Below, one piece after another: positions 56,564-64,000 of a stretch of DNA of 64,000 nt. Position 1 is the stretch's first letter. Each line of letters begins with the position of its first letter. A program made the position numbers and the translations under genes. This stretch comes from Gammaproteobacteria bacterium (GTDB lineage Bacteria > Pseudomonadota > Gammaproteobacteria > Burkholderiales > Burkholderiaceae_C): positions 1 through 64,000 of the forward strand of contig JAHIYE010000026.1 in assembly GCA_018815325.1 (NCBI GenBank). Direction: 5' to 3'. The notes under the pieces were generated by a model. The model searched no databases and had not been told where the DNA came from. It saw only the letters and a program-made list of their open reading frames with translations.

Positions 56564-57481
56564 ATGAGGCTGACGCATTCACGTGCGGTCTGGCTGATGG
56601 TGGCGGCCCCACTGATGTGGTCGATCGCTGGCGTGGTGACACGCCAGCTGGAGCAGGCCCGCAGCTTTGAGGTCACCTTCTGGCGCAGCTTCTTTACGGC
56701 GCTCTCGCTGCTGGTGATCCTGCCGCTATGGCAGGGGCGTGGCGTGTTTGCACGCATGCCCTGGGGCCGGGCGGCGTTCTGGGTTTCCGGTGTGGGCTGG
56801 AGCATCATGTTCACAGCCTTCATGGTGGCGCTGACGCTCACCACGGTCGCCAACGTGCTCATCACCCTGGCCATTGGCCCTTTGCTGACGGCCCTGATCG
56901 CGCGGCTGGTGCTGGGCCAGCCGATTGCCCTGCGGACCTGGGGGGCCATAGCGGCCGGTGGTCTTGGGGTGGGCTATATGTACAGCGCCCAGCTCATGCT
57001 CGGTGACGCCTCAGCCATCGTGGGCTCGCTCGTGGCCTTGTGCGTGCCGGTGGCGGCTGCGATCAACTTCACGGTGGTGCAACGTAGCCAGGCTGAGGGC
57101 CATGCACGCATTGACCTCGTGCCTTCGGTGCTGCTGGGGGCTGTCATTTCGGCACTGCTCACGCTGCCGCTGGCCTGGCCGCTTAGCGCGAGTGCCACCG
57201 ACATCAGCTGGCTGGCCCTGCTGGGCCTGGTGCAGCTGGCGATTCCCTGCACCCTGCTCGTGATCTGCGCGCGGGTTTTGCAGGCTCCAGAAATCTCCTT
57301 GCTGGCCCTGCTTGAAATTATTTTTGGCATCCTGTGGGCCTGGCTTGGCGCGGGTGAAACACCCTCGTTCCAGGTGCTGCTTGGCGGCACGCTCGTGGTC
57401 GGTGCGCTGGCCACCAACGAATTGCTGGCCTGGCGTGAGCGCATGTTCCTGCGCCAACCCTCGTCTTCACCGCTTTCTTGA
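56564..57481 (+). CDS. EamA/DMT-family transporter
   Basis: A 305-residue membrane protein with ten predicted helices in two EamA halves. The second half contains EISLLALLEIIFGILWAWLGAGE, the typical DMT pattern. The substrate is unknown. It is not closely similar to the DMT protein encoded at 19909. It lies 33 bases after typA and about 26 bases before the hydrolase gene, so it may be co-transcribed with either. Confidence 0.85.
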   Translation: MRLTHSRAVWLMVAAPLMWSIAGVVTRQLEQARSFEVTFWRSFFTALSLLVILPLWQGRGVFARMPWGRAAFWVSGVGWSIMFTAFMVALTLTTVANVLITLAIGPLLTALIARLVLGQPIALRTWGAIAAGGLGVGYMYSAQLMLGDASAIVGSLVALCVPVAAAINFTVVQRSQAEGHARIDLVPSVLLGAVISALLTLPLAWPLSASATDISWLALLGLVQLAIPCTLLVICARVLQAPEISLLALLEIIFGILWAWLGAGETPSFQVLLGGTLVVGALATNELLAWRERMFLRQPSSSPLS

Positions 57482-57507
57482 ATCCATTGCACCATTCCCT
57501 GACAAAC

Positions 57508-58620
57508 ATGAGTGACATCCACACCGAAATCCGTGGCCAGGTCGGCCTGATTACCCTCAACCGCCCGCGCGCATTGAACGCACTGTCGCTGCCCATGATC
57601 CGTGACCTCGCAGCCGCCTTGATGGCCTGGCGTGACGATCCTGCAGTTCGGGCCGTGGCCATTCGTGGCACAGGCAAGACAGGTCCGGCTGGAAGCCCGG
57701 CACCGTTTGGGGCTTTTTGTGCAGGCGGTGATATCCGCTTTTTTCACCAGGCCGTGTTGCGGGGGGATGCCGAGCTGGAGGATTTTTTCACCGAGGAATA
57801 CAGCCTCAACCACCTGATTCACCACTATCCCAAACCCTACATCGCCTTCATGGACGGCATCGTGATGGGGGGCGGCATGGGCATCAGCCAAGGGGCCCGG
57901 CTGCGCATCGTCACCGAGCGTACCAAGATGGCCATGCCGGAGACCCATATCGGCCTGTTCCCCGACGTGGGCGGTGGCTATTTTCTGAGTCGCTGCCCCG
58001 GACGAAGCGGTGAATGGCTGGCACTGACGGGCGACATGATCAGCCCGCAGGAGGCCATCGGCCTGGGGCTGGCGGATGGCTTGATGGACTCGGGGCGCTT
58101 GCCCGAAGCCTGGGAGGCCCTGACCCAGCTGGACTTTGCCAATGCCAACGCGTTGTCAAGCTGGTTCGCTACATATTCGATAGCAGACAGCGCAAAGCAG
58201 CCGGAGGCCATGGCCGAAATTGATCACTTTTTTGCAGCCGATTCCGTCGCCGCCCTCATCGAGCAGCTCGAAGCCGCAAGTTCGGAATGGGCGCAGACAA
58301 CGGCGACCGTGCTGCGCCAGCGTTCGCCGCTGTTGCTGCAGGTGACGCTGGAGCAGATCCGGCGCGCACGCACCATGTCGCTGGCCGATGACTTGCGCAT
58401 GGAGCGCGACATGGTGCGGCATTGTTTCAACGCACGTCATCTGGACCGCTTTGGGCCGGCGACCGACACGATGGAGGGCATCCGTGCGCTGGCCGTGGAC
58501 AAGGACCATCACCCGAGGTGGAAACCGGCACGGATCGAGGAGGTCACACCCGATCAGGTCGCACCTTTCTTTGAGTCACCCTGGCCGGTACATGCTCACC
58601 CTTTGCGGGCATTGAGCTGA
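57508..58620 (+). CDS. 3-hydroxyisobutyryl-CoA hydrolase (enoyl-CoA hydratase family)
   Basis: A 370-residue crotonase-fold enzyme, longer than plain enoyl-CoA hydratases and with the HIBCH layout. The oxyanion-hole segment FCAGGDIR follows a long loop. MDGIVMGGGMGIS and the ETHIGLFPDVGGGYFLSR block (catalytic Glu, Asp) are diagnostic, with the C-terminal PRWKPARIEEVT helix. It releases CoA from 3-hydroxyisobutyryl-CoA in valine breakdown. ATG 57508 is chosen; a TTG at 57478 overlaps the previous stop and would add 10 residues. A repeat-like segment encodes part of a helix around residue 222-230. Confidence 0.87.
   Translation: MSDIHTEIRGQVGLITLNRPRALNALSLPMIRDLAAALMAWRDDPAVRAVAIRGTGKTGPAGSPAPFGAFCAGGDIRFFHQAVLRGDAELEDFFTEEYSLNHLIHHYPKPYIAFMDGIVMGGGMGISQGARLRIVTERTKMAMPETHIGLFPDVGGGYFLSRCPGRSGEWLALTGDMISPQEAIGLGLADGLMDSGRLPEAWEALTQLDFANANALSSWFATYSIADSAKQPEAMAEIDHFFAADSVAALIEQLEAASSEWAQTTATVLRQRSPLLLQVTLEQIRRARTMSLADDLRMERDMVRHCFNARHLDRFGPATDTMEGIRALAVDKDHHPRWKPARIEEVTPDQVAPFFESPWPVHAHPLRALS
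58168..58196 (-). repeat. Possible short interspersed repeat, copy 5 (inside the CoA hydrolase gene)
   Basis: gctacatattcgatagcagacagcgc resembles the hairpin arm of the other copies read on the minus strand (gctat..tgtagc). It is short and lacks the second half, so it is a weak case. Confidence 0.35.
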
Positions 58621-58630
58621 ATCCAGCCGC

Positions 58631-59479
58631 TCAGAGCTGGTGATAGACGGCTTCGGCCAGCCTGAGCAGGTCTTCGCGAGACAGCGGGCCTGACAGGGCA
58701 TAACCAAAGCCCTGGTCTACCCAGTAAAAACCTGGCACTGCGCCCTCGGCCGAGAACCTGAAGGCGGTTTCACCCCGGCCTGGTGGCTGTTTTGTGGCCA
58801 TGGCACCGAGGTACAGCGTGACGCGCTGACCTTCGGCATTCTGGAACATGAACTGCGCACGGTCACCCGCCTCACCGGGCAGCAGCCGGCCACCCAGCAA
58901 GTCAAAGCCCTGCGCTGACAGCTTGGGCACCTTGAGCGGCTTGCCCAGGCGCTTGGACAGCCATTGCACCAGGTGCTCCTGTTGCGCGGCAGTGACTTCC
59001 ACCGGATGGCGCACCTCAGGCGCATAGACCGTATGGGCCAGCACGGCCTGATGCATGAATGCACGACCATTGCCAGTGCTTGTTTGGGAAAGCAGTTGTG
59101 CCGGCATGGCGGATGGTGTCATCCATGCCCCATGCGACAGCCAGCCCAGGCCAAAAGCCAGCATGACGCTCGCGGCCATGCCGCCCCAGCGGGTCCAGCG
59201 AACGGCTTGCTGCTGGGCGCGGCTTGCCTGGCGGCTCGCCATCAGCAGTGACTGCGGCACGGGCTCGTCCAGCACATCGCGGTGCAGCCCACGCAGGCTG
59301 TCGCGTTGTTCTTGCCAGGCCTGCAGCGTAGCCTGGGCTGCAGGGTCGTGTTGCAGACGGGCTTCAAGCGAGTGGCGTTGCGTCTCAGACAGCCGCCCAT
59401 CAAGCAAGGCGTGCAGGTCGTCTTCACGGATGACATCAGGGCGGTCGGTTGGCATGCGGGTGTTTCGTAGGGTATTCAT
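58631..59479 (-). CDS. Membrane anti-sigma factor (RsiW/COG5662 type)
   Basis: A 282-residue single-pass membrane protein. The N-terminal part (about 18-70) carries the DDLHALLDGRLSETQRHSLEARL pattern of short anti-sigma domains. A membrane helix lies at about 98-118 and a periplasmic domain of about 160 residues follows. The zinc motif HxxxCxxC is lacking. The ATG overlaps the ECF sigma stop (ATGA). It is of a different type from the RskA-like protein of the first module, although the gene order is the same. Confidence 0.82.
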   Translation of the reverse strand: MNTLRNTRMPTDRPDVIREDDLHALLDGRLSETQRHSLEARLQHDPAAQATLQAWQEQRDSLRGLHRDVLDEPVPQSLLMASRQASRAQQQAVRWTRWGGMAASVMLAFGLGWLSHGAWMTPSAMPAQLLSQTSTGNGRAFMHQAVLAHTVYAPEVRHPVEVTAAQQEHLVQWLSKRLGKPLKVPKLSAQGFDLLGGRLLPGEAGDRAQFMFQNAEGQRVTLYLGAMATKQPPGRGETAFRFSAEGAVPGFYWVDQGFGYALSGPLSREDLLRLAEAVYHQL

Positions 59480-60033
59480 TTCAATCGACGCAACAAAGGT
59501 GCCTCACTCGCAGTGGCGACGGGCTCGGCGACCGGGGAGGGCGTGGGATGCTGGGCCGCCTCACCCATCAGTTCACGCAGCCGGCTTCGGGCCCTCGACA
59601 GGCGTGACATCACGGTACCCATGGCCACGCCAGTGACTTTAGCCACCTCCTCATAAGACAGGTCTTCCAGTGTGACCAGCAAGAGCACCGCACGCTGATC
59701 ATCTGGCAGTCGCAAAAGACAGCGCTGCAGGTCGATACGGACATCGGTCGGGTTATCTGGCGCCTTCAGCTCATGGGCCACCTCATCCACATCGACGAGG
59801 GGTGCCGCAGAGGCACGTCGCACGGCCTGGCGGACCTGGCTGACATAGAGGTTGTGCATGACCGTGAACAGCCAGGCACGAAGATCGGTCCCCGCGAGCC
59901 ACAAACGCCATCTGGAGCAGGCCCGCTCCAGTGTGTCCTGCACCAGGTCGTCTGCCGCCCAGGCATCCCCGGTCAGTGCGCGGGCGTAGCGTCTCAGACT
60001 GGGGATGTGGTCAATGACGGGCTGAAAGTTCAT
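59476..60033 (-). CDS. ECF-family RNA polymerase sigma factor
   Basis: A 185-residue sigma factor with region 2 (LRRYARALTGDAWAADDLVQDTLERA) and region 4 (LPDDQRAVLLLVTLEDLSYEEVAKVTGVAMGTVMSRL). About 30 residues of Pro/Ala-rich tail follow. It is coupled by a 4-base overlap to the anti-sigma gene and preceded, 64 bases upstream, by a PF03640 gene, its likely regulon partner. It is not a close copy of the ECF factor at 21534-22103. Confidence 0.92.
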   Translation of the reverse strand: MNFQPVIDHIPSLRRYARALTGDAWAADDLVQDTLERACSRWRLWLAGTDLRAWLFTVMHNLYVSQVRQAVRRASAAPLVDVDEVAHELKAPDNPTDVRIDLQRCLLRLPDDQRAVLLLVTLEDLSYEEVAKVTGVAMGTVMSRLSRARSRLRELMGEAAQHPTPSPVAEPVATASEAPLLRRLK

Positions 60034-60097
60034 GGGAGTGGCTCAGGCCCAGAGCTTAACGGCACAAGCCACCTTCAGCACAGTCGGGCCAGGCGGC

Positions 60098-60502
60098 TCA
60101 AGGCGTGGCGACATGCCAGACTTTGAGGACGCCGTCACCGGTCTTGTCGCCCGGCTTGCTGTCCTTGACCCAGTAGTACAGGGGCTTGCCCTTCATGGCC
60201 CATTGTTTCTTGCCATCGTCGCGGGTGATGATGCTGTAGTCACCCGTGGGCTTGTCGGTCTCGGCGGCCATCAGCGGCGGCCAGTTGGCAGCGCAGGGGC
60301 CGTTACAGGCGGATTTGCCGTTGCCAGCCATGTCCTTGTCAAAGGTGTACAGCGTCATGCCGTTGGGTCCGGTCAGGACGCCATCGGCCACCATGGCGGG
60401 TGCGGAGGGCGACATGGAGGCACAGCCGCCCAGGATGGCAGCAGCTGTCAGGGCGAGAGCAAGTGTGGTGCGGCGGGCACGGGAAGCAGCCGAGAAGGTC
60501 AT
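60098..60502 (-). CDS. PF03640/COG4315-type lipoprotein of unknown function, second copy
   Basis: A 134-residue protein with a lipoprotein signal ending ILGG-Cys27. The mature part has the two family motifs YTFDKD (52-57) and YYWVKD (109-114) and the CNGPC pair (Cys66, Cys70) followed by NWPPL, the same plan as the copy at 21057-21458. The two differ in sorting: this one has a lipobox, the first has not. The start is ATG 60502 after ctggag. A candidate ECF promoter lies 45 bases upstream, and the sigma and anti-sigma genes follow. Confidence 0.88.
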   Translation of the reverse strand: MTFSAASRARRTTLALALTAAAILGGCASMSPSAPAMVADGVLTGPNGMTLYTFDKDMAGNGKSACNGPCAANWPPLMAAETDKPTGDYSIITRDDGKKQWAMKGKPLYYWVKDSKPGDKTGDGVLKVWHVATP

Positions 60503-60546
60503 GATTTTCTCCAGTTGTAGGCAACACAAAAGCGTGTGCAACCGGA

Positions 60547-60574
60547 TAAACGCTGCCGTCCCTCGGTTTATTCC
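60547..60574 (-). promoter_or_regulatory. Candidate ECF sigma promoter of the second PF03640/sigma module
   Basis: On the minus strand GGAAT (60574-60570), a 17-base spacer, then CGTTTA (60552-60547), 45 bases before the PF03640 ATG. The GGAA-type -35 and CGT-type -10 fit ECF promoters, suggesting autoregulation of the module. The match is by eye. Confidence 0.5.
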
Positions 60575-60600
60575 ATGCAGGCAGAAAATAGTCTGAAAAT

Positions 60601-61083
60601 CTAGCGGTTGTGGGTTTTCATGGCGCGTTCGACCTCGCGTTTGCCTTCGCGGTCCTTGATGGTGTCGCGCTTGTCATGCTCGGCCTTGCCCTTGGCCAGG
60701 GCAATCTCGCACTTCACCTTGCCATTCTTCCAGTGCAGGTTCAGCGGCACCAGGGTGTGGCCCTTTTGCTCCACCTTGCCGATCAGCCGCTTGATTTCTG
60801 CCTTGTTGAGCAATAGCTTCTTGGTGCGGACCGAGTCGGGGTTGATGTGGGTCGAGGCCGAGAGCAGAGGGTTGATCTGGCAGCCGATCAGGAATAACTC
60901 GCCATTGCGGATCACCACATAGCCGTCGGTGAGCTGCACCTTGCCTTCGCGCAGCGATTTGATCTCCCAGCCTTGCAGCACCATGCCGGCCTCAAAGCGC
61001 TCTTCAATGAAATAATTGAAGATGGCCTTCTTGTTGTCGGCGATCCGGGTTGATTTGGTGGTGGTGTCGGGTTTCTTGGCCAT
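60601..61083 (-). CDS. smpB: SsrA-binding protein SmpB
   Basis: A 160-residue tmRNA-binding protein for ribosome rescue by trans-translation. The OB-fold core ([35 protein letters not shown]) and the basic C-terminal tail ([19 protein letters not shown]) that enters the mRNA channel are both present. It is divergent from ratA, the conserved arrangement. The start is 61083 (MAKKPDT). Confidence 0.96.
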   Translation of the reverse strand: MAKKPDTTTKSTRIADNKKAIFNYFIEERFEAGMVLQGWEIKSLREGKVQLTDGYVVIRNGELFLIGCQINPLLSASTHINPDSVRTKKLLLNKAEIKRLIGKVEQKGHTLVPLNLHWKNGKVKCEIALAKGKAEHDKRDTIKDREGKREVERAMKTHNR

Positions 61084-61151
61084 GGGGTACAAATGGGGGC
61101 GAGGTGACTGCAGACAAGGCTTGTCTACAATTCCACGCAACCCTGCATTCT

Positions 61152-61595
61152 ATGAAAACCGTTCACAAGTCCGTTCTGCTCTGGTTCAGCCCCGAAGAAA
61201 TGTATGCCCTGGTCACTGCGGTGGCCGACTACCCGAAGTTCCTGCCCTGGTGCGACCAGGCACGCGTGCTGAGCGAGGACATGCATGGCATGCGAGCCGA
61301 AGTGGGTATCGCTTTCAGTGGCATCCGCCAGAGCTTCATTACCCAGAACACGCATGTGCCGGGCCGCAAGGTGGCCATGAAACTGGTCAACGGACCGTTC
61401 TCCCGGCTTGATGGCGAGTGGACTTTTTCCCCGCTGCAGGATCCCAGCCAGCGCGCCTGCAAGGTCGAGTTGACGCTTCAATACGGTTTTAGCAACGCTT
61501 TGCTGGGCAAACTGATTGGACCGGTGTTCGACAAGATCGCCGGCAGCCTGGTCGACGCCTTCGTCAAACGGGCCGAACAGGTCTACGGTGACTGA
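61152..61595 (+). CDS. ratA: START-fold protein RatA (coenzyme Q-binding type)
   Basis: A 147-residue single-domain polyketide cyclase/START-like protein. The family pattern MKTVHKSVLLWFSPEEMYALVTAVADYPKFLPWC in pieces and the C-terminal amphipathic helix (IAGSLVDAFVKRAEQVYG) are clear. It is related to yeast Coq10; E. coli RatA has been described both as a 50S-binding toxin and as a ubiquinone-related protein. Divergent from smpB and followed one base later by ratB. Confidence 0.92.
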   Translation: MKTVHKSVLLWFSPEEMYALVTAVADYPKFLPWCDQARVLSEDMHGMRAEVGIAFSGIRQSFITQNTHVPGRKVAMKLVNGPFSRLDGEWTFSPLQDPSQRACKVELTLQYGFSNALLGKLIGPVFDKIAGSLVDAFVKRAEQVYGD

Positions 61596-61596
61596 G

Positions 61597-61932
61597 ATGG
61601 CCATCACGGTGAATGTGCTGTATTCGCCTGGCCCCAGGCTGGTAGAGGAGATGCAGGTCGAGCTCACTTCCAGCGCCCGTGTGATGGATGCCTTACAAGC
61701 CAGTGGTCTGCTGCTGCGCCATCCTGAACTTGACGTGAGCCAACTGAGTGTGGGTATCTGGGGGCGCAAGGCCGGGCTCAGGCAACTGCTCAGAGACAGG
61801 GACCGGGTGGAGGTTTATCGCCCGCTCAAGGTAGACCCCAAGGTGGCGCGGCGCGAGCGCTTTGTCAAACAGGGAGCCCGTACCACGGGCCTGTTTGCAA
61901 AAAAGCGTGCCGGCGCGAAGGCCGGTTACTGA
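61597..61932 (+). CDS. ratB: RatB/RnfH-family ubiquitin-like protein
   Basis: A 111-residue beta-grasp protein of the RnfH family (UPF0125), usually encoded next to ratA. The pattern ITVNVLYSPGPRLVEEMQVEL and a VGIWGRKAGLRQLLRDRDRVEVYRPL-type core are typical. The basic tail of about 30 residues (KKRAGAKAGY) extends it. The function is unknown. ATG 61597 is one base after the ratA stop; GTG 61588 is an alternative. Confidence 0.88.
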   Translation: MAITVNVLYSPGPRLVEEMQVELTSSARVMDALQASGLLLRHPELDVSQLSVGIWGRKAGLRQLLRDRDRVEVYRPLKVDPKVARRERFVKQGARTTGLFAKKRAGAKAGY

Positions 61933-61960
61933 AAGGAGGATACGGCGGCCTGTGCTGGAC

Positions 61961-62467
61961 TTATCTGCAGTCTGAGTCGATCGTGGACTGCAGCCGCTGC
62001 ATTTCAGCCGCCCGCGCGGCATCGTCCAGCACTTCACGTTCGCCATTGGCGTTGGTTTTGAATATCCGCATACCCGCATCCAGGTTGGCTTTGCCGCGTT
62101 GGGCTCGCTCGCAGTTGTCGCGTCGAATTTGTGCCGCCTTTTCTTCTTCGGCCTTGCGCTTGGCCGCTTCGGCTTCCTCGGCCTTGCGCTTCTTGGCCAG
62201 CAACTCCTTGTCCTCGCCGCTGACTTTGGCGACAGATGGGCTGCTTGTCGCGACGGCGGCGTCAGAAGACCCGCTGCGTGCATCAGATGGTGGCGGGCTG
62301 GCCTTGCTCCCCTGGCGCAGGATGTTTTTCTCGGGAATATCGGGCGGTGGCGGGCGATCGCTGAACACCTTGCGTCCATTCGGATCCACCCATTGCCATT
62401 GGGCGAGGGCTGACAGGCTGACAACACAGGCTGCAGCCCCTACAAGCAGAATTCGAATCAACTTCAT
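61961..62467 (-). CDS. DUF4124-containing periplasmic protein
   Basis: A 168-residue exported protein with a signal peptide of about 22 residues (LSALA). A DUF4124 segment follows (QWQWVDPNGRKVFSDRPPPPDIP), then a Ser/Pro linker and a charged coiled coil of Lys/Glu/Ala (about 90-125). Two cysteines lie near the C terminus. The function is unknown. It is convergent with ratB and divergent from guaB, a common location in Burkholderiales. Confidence 0.85.
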   Translation of the reverse strand: MKLIRILLVGAAACVVSLSALAQWQWVDPNGRKVFSDRPPPPDIPEKNILRQGSKASPPPSDARSGSSDAAVATSSPSVAKVSGEDKELLAKKRKAEEAEAAKRKAEEEKAAQIRRDNCERAQRGKANLDAGMRIFKTNANGEREVLDDAARAAEMQRLQSTIDSDCR

Positions 62468-62609
62468 GCGGTCAGTGTAGCGCCGACAAGGCGCCATGGG
62501 TGGCCCGTAACTTCATGTCACATTTTCCGGCGGACGGGGTGGGAATAGCGCCCGGCTTGGGGCGGGCGCCGCGACCGCGGGTACAATCCTTTTTTTGGAG
62601 CTTTCAAAC

Positions 62610-64000
62610 ATGCGCCTCCTCGGCAAAGCGCTCACCTTCGACGATGTATTGTTGGTGCCAGCGTTCTCTCAAGTCCTGCCCAAGGACACCTCTCTAGCGA
62701 CCCGCTTTTCCCGCAATATCGCCCTGAACCTGCCACTCGTGTCCGCCGCGATGGACACCGTGACGGAAGCCCGTTTGGCCATTGCCATTGCGCAGGAAGG
62801 CGGCATGGGCATCGTGCACAAGAACCTGACACCGGCGGAGCAGGCTGCGCAGGTCGCCAAGGTCAAGCGCTATGAGTCCGGCGTGCTGCGCGACCCGGTG
62901 GTCATCACCCCGTCCCACACGGTTTACCAGGTGCTGCAACTGTCCGAGCAACTCGGTGTGTCGGGATTCCCGGTCATCGATGGCGGCAAGGTCGTCGGTA
63001 TCGTTACAGCGCGAGACCTGCGGTTCGAGACTCGTTACGACATCCCGGTTAGCCAGATCATGACCCCGCGCGAGCGGCTCGTCACGGTGCCCGAAGGCAC
63101 CACGCTGGAAAAAGCCAAGGCCTTGCTCAACAAGCACAAGATTGAGCGTCTGCTGGTCGTCAACGATGCGTTTCAACTCAAGGGCCTGATCACCGTCAAG
63201 GACATCACCAAGCAGACCAGCTTCCCGAATGCCGCGCGCGACGCCCATGGCAAATTGCGAGTGGGTGCTGCGGTCGGTGTGGGCGAGGGTACCGAGGAGC
63301 GGGTCGAGGCCCTGGTCAAGGCCGGTGTGGACGCCATCGTGGTGGACACGGCCCATGGCCACAGCAAGGGTGTGATTGAACGCGTGCGCTGGGTCAAGCA
63401 GAACTACCCCCAGATTGACGTGGTCGGTGGCAACATTGCCACCGGTGCAGCGGCGCTGGCGCTGGCCGAGGCGGGCGCGGATGCGGTTAAGGTCGGCATC
63501 GGTCCTGGCTCGATCTGTACCACCCGCATCGTGGCCGGTGTGGGCGTGCCGCAAATCATGGCCATCGACAGCGTTGCTACTGCGCTCAAAGGCAGCGGTA
63601 TTCCACTGATTGCCGACGGCGGCATCCGCTACAGCGGCGATATTTCCAAGGCCATTGCGGCGGGCGCAAGCACCGTCATGATGGGTGGCATGTTCGCCGG
63701 CACCGAGGAGGCGCCGGGCGAGGTCATCCTGTTCCAGGGCCGTAGCTACAAGAGCTACCGTGGCATGGGCTCGATCGGCGCCATGCAGCAGGGCAGCGCC
63801 GACCGTTACTTTCAGGAGTCGACTACCGGCAACCCCAATGCCGACAAGCTGGTGCCTGAAGGTATCGAGGGCCGCGTACCCTACAAGGGCTCCATGGTGT
63901 CCATCGTGTTCCAGATGGCAGGCGGCGTCCGTGCCAGCATGGGCTACTGTGGCTGTGCCACGATTGACGAGATGAAAGAGAAGGCGGAGTTTGTGGAAAT
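62610..64000 (+). CDS. guaB: IMP dehydrogenase, cut by window edge
   Basis: The first 463 codons of GuaB, which oxidises IMP to XMP with NAD+ in GMP synthesis. Family length is about 488-490, so about 25 residues are missing. The N-terminal [11 protein letters not shown], the pair of CBS domains (about 95-205) and the catalytic cysteine loop [11 protein letters not shown] are visible, as is the flap region RYFQE. ATG 62610 has ttggag ahead. A TACAAT box at 62582-62587 may be the -10. Confidence 0.96.
   Translation, partial: MRLLGKALTFDDVLLVPAFSQVLPKDTSLATRFSRNIALNLPLVSAAMDTVTEARLAIAIAQEGGMGIVHKNLTPAEQAAQVAKVKRYESGVLRDPVVITPSHTVYQVLQLSEQLGVSGFPVIDGGKVVGIVTARDLRFETRYDIPVSQIMTPRERLVTVPEGTTLEKAKALLNKHKIERLLVVNDAFQLKGLITVKDITKQTSFPNAARDAHGKLRVGAAVGVGEGTEERVEALVKAGVDAIVVDTAHGHSKGVIERVRWVKQNYPQIDVVGGNIATGAAALALAEAGADAVKVGIGPGSICTTRIVAGVGVPQIMAIDSVATALKGSGIPLIADGGIRYSGDISKAIAAGASTVMMGGMFAGTEEAPGEVILFQGRSYKSYRGMGSIGAMQQGSADRYFQESTTGNPNADKLVPEGIEGRVPYKGSMVSIVFQMAGGVRASMGYCGCATIDEMKEKAEFVE

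Noticed and set aside
62557-62587. A standard sigma-70 promoter for guaB
   Set aside because: TACAAT is a fair -10, but the only -35 candidate (TTGGGG) is 19 bases away and weak, so it is mentioned only in the guaB entry.

Overview
The window reads as chromosome of a betaproteobacterium of the order Burkholderiales, most likely family Comamonadaceae (Rhodoferax/Polaromonas/Acidovorax type). This rests on gene content and order (smpB-ratA-ratB-DUF4124-guaB, rimP-nusA-infB-rbfA-truB, pepA-holC divergent from lptFG, a Bug-family receptor remnant), high-GC codon use, and short interspersed repeats of a kind I associate with that family. No phage, transposase or CRISPR array is visible. The two ends cut a chemoreceptor gene (left) and guaB (right).

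Layout. 1-3071: chemotaxis cluster (receptor, cheW, second receptor with near-identical signalling tip). 3085-8083: remnant of a Bug/TctC receptor gene, aconitase acnA, and a pair encoding a divergent dihydrodipicolinate-synthase-family lyase and an RraA-type aldolase. 8228-15860: CPA1 antiporter, GNAT enzyme, argA, and hrpA, which carries two in-frame repeat insertions. 15879-19717: Fur-controlled iron operon (TonB receptor, PepSY protein, small membrane protein). 19879-22831: DMT exporter, then a three-gene module of secreted PF03640 protein, ECF sigma factor and RskA-like anti-sigma factor. 22874-29964: methionine aminotransferase, cysB, cbiX, lptG, lptF, and divergently pepA, holC and a coiled-coil ORF. 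30083-31405: a livK-like binding protein and tRNA-Ser(GGA).

31577-37670 is the most interesting stretch. A TPP riboswitch precedes six tightly packed genes: a LuxE-like acyl-protein synthetase, a LuxC-like acyl reductase, an ABC ATPase, a permease, an NMT1/THI5-like binding protein and a short-chain dehydrogenase. There are no luciferase genes. The layout suggests uptake of a thiamine-related carboxylic acid, its activation and reduction to the aldehyde, and then reduction to the alcohol, all switched off by TPP. I do not recognise this as a described pathway.

37694-48104: qmcA-nfeD membrane pair, a large PLP-dependent basic amino acid decarboxylase, fabI, and the yejABEF peptide transporter. 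48142-56530: a promoter and candidate attenuator ahead of rimP-nusA-infB-rbfA-truB, then typA. 56564-60574: DMT transporter, 3-hydroxyisobutyryl-CoA hydrolase, and a second PF03640/ECF sigma/anti-sigma module in the same gene order as the first but with a different kind of anti-sigma factor. 60601-64000: smpB, ratA, ratB, a DUF4124 protein and the start of guaB.

All functional calls come from reading motifs and translated sequence by eye. No database search was run.
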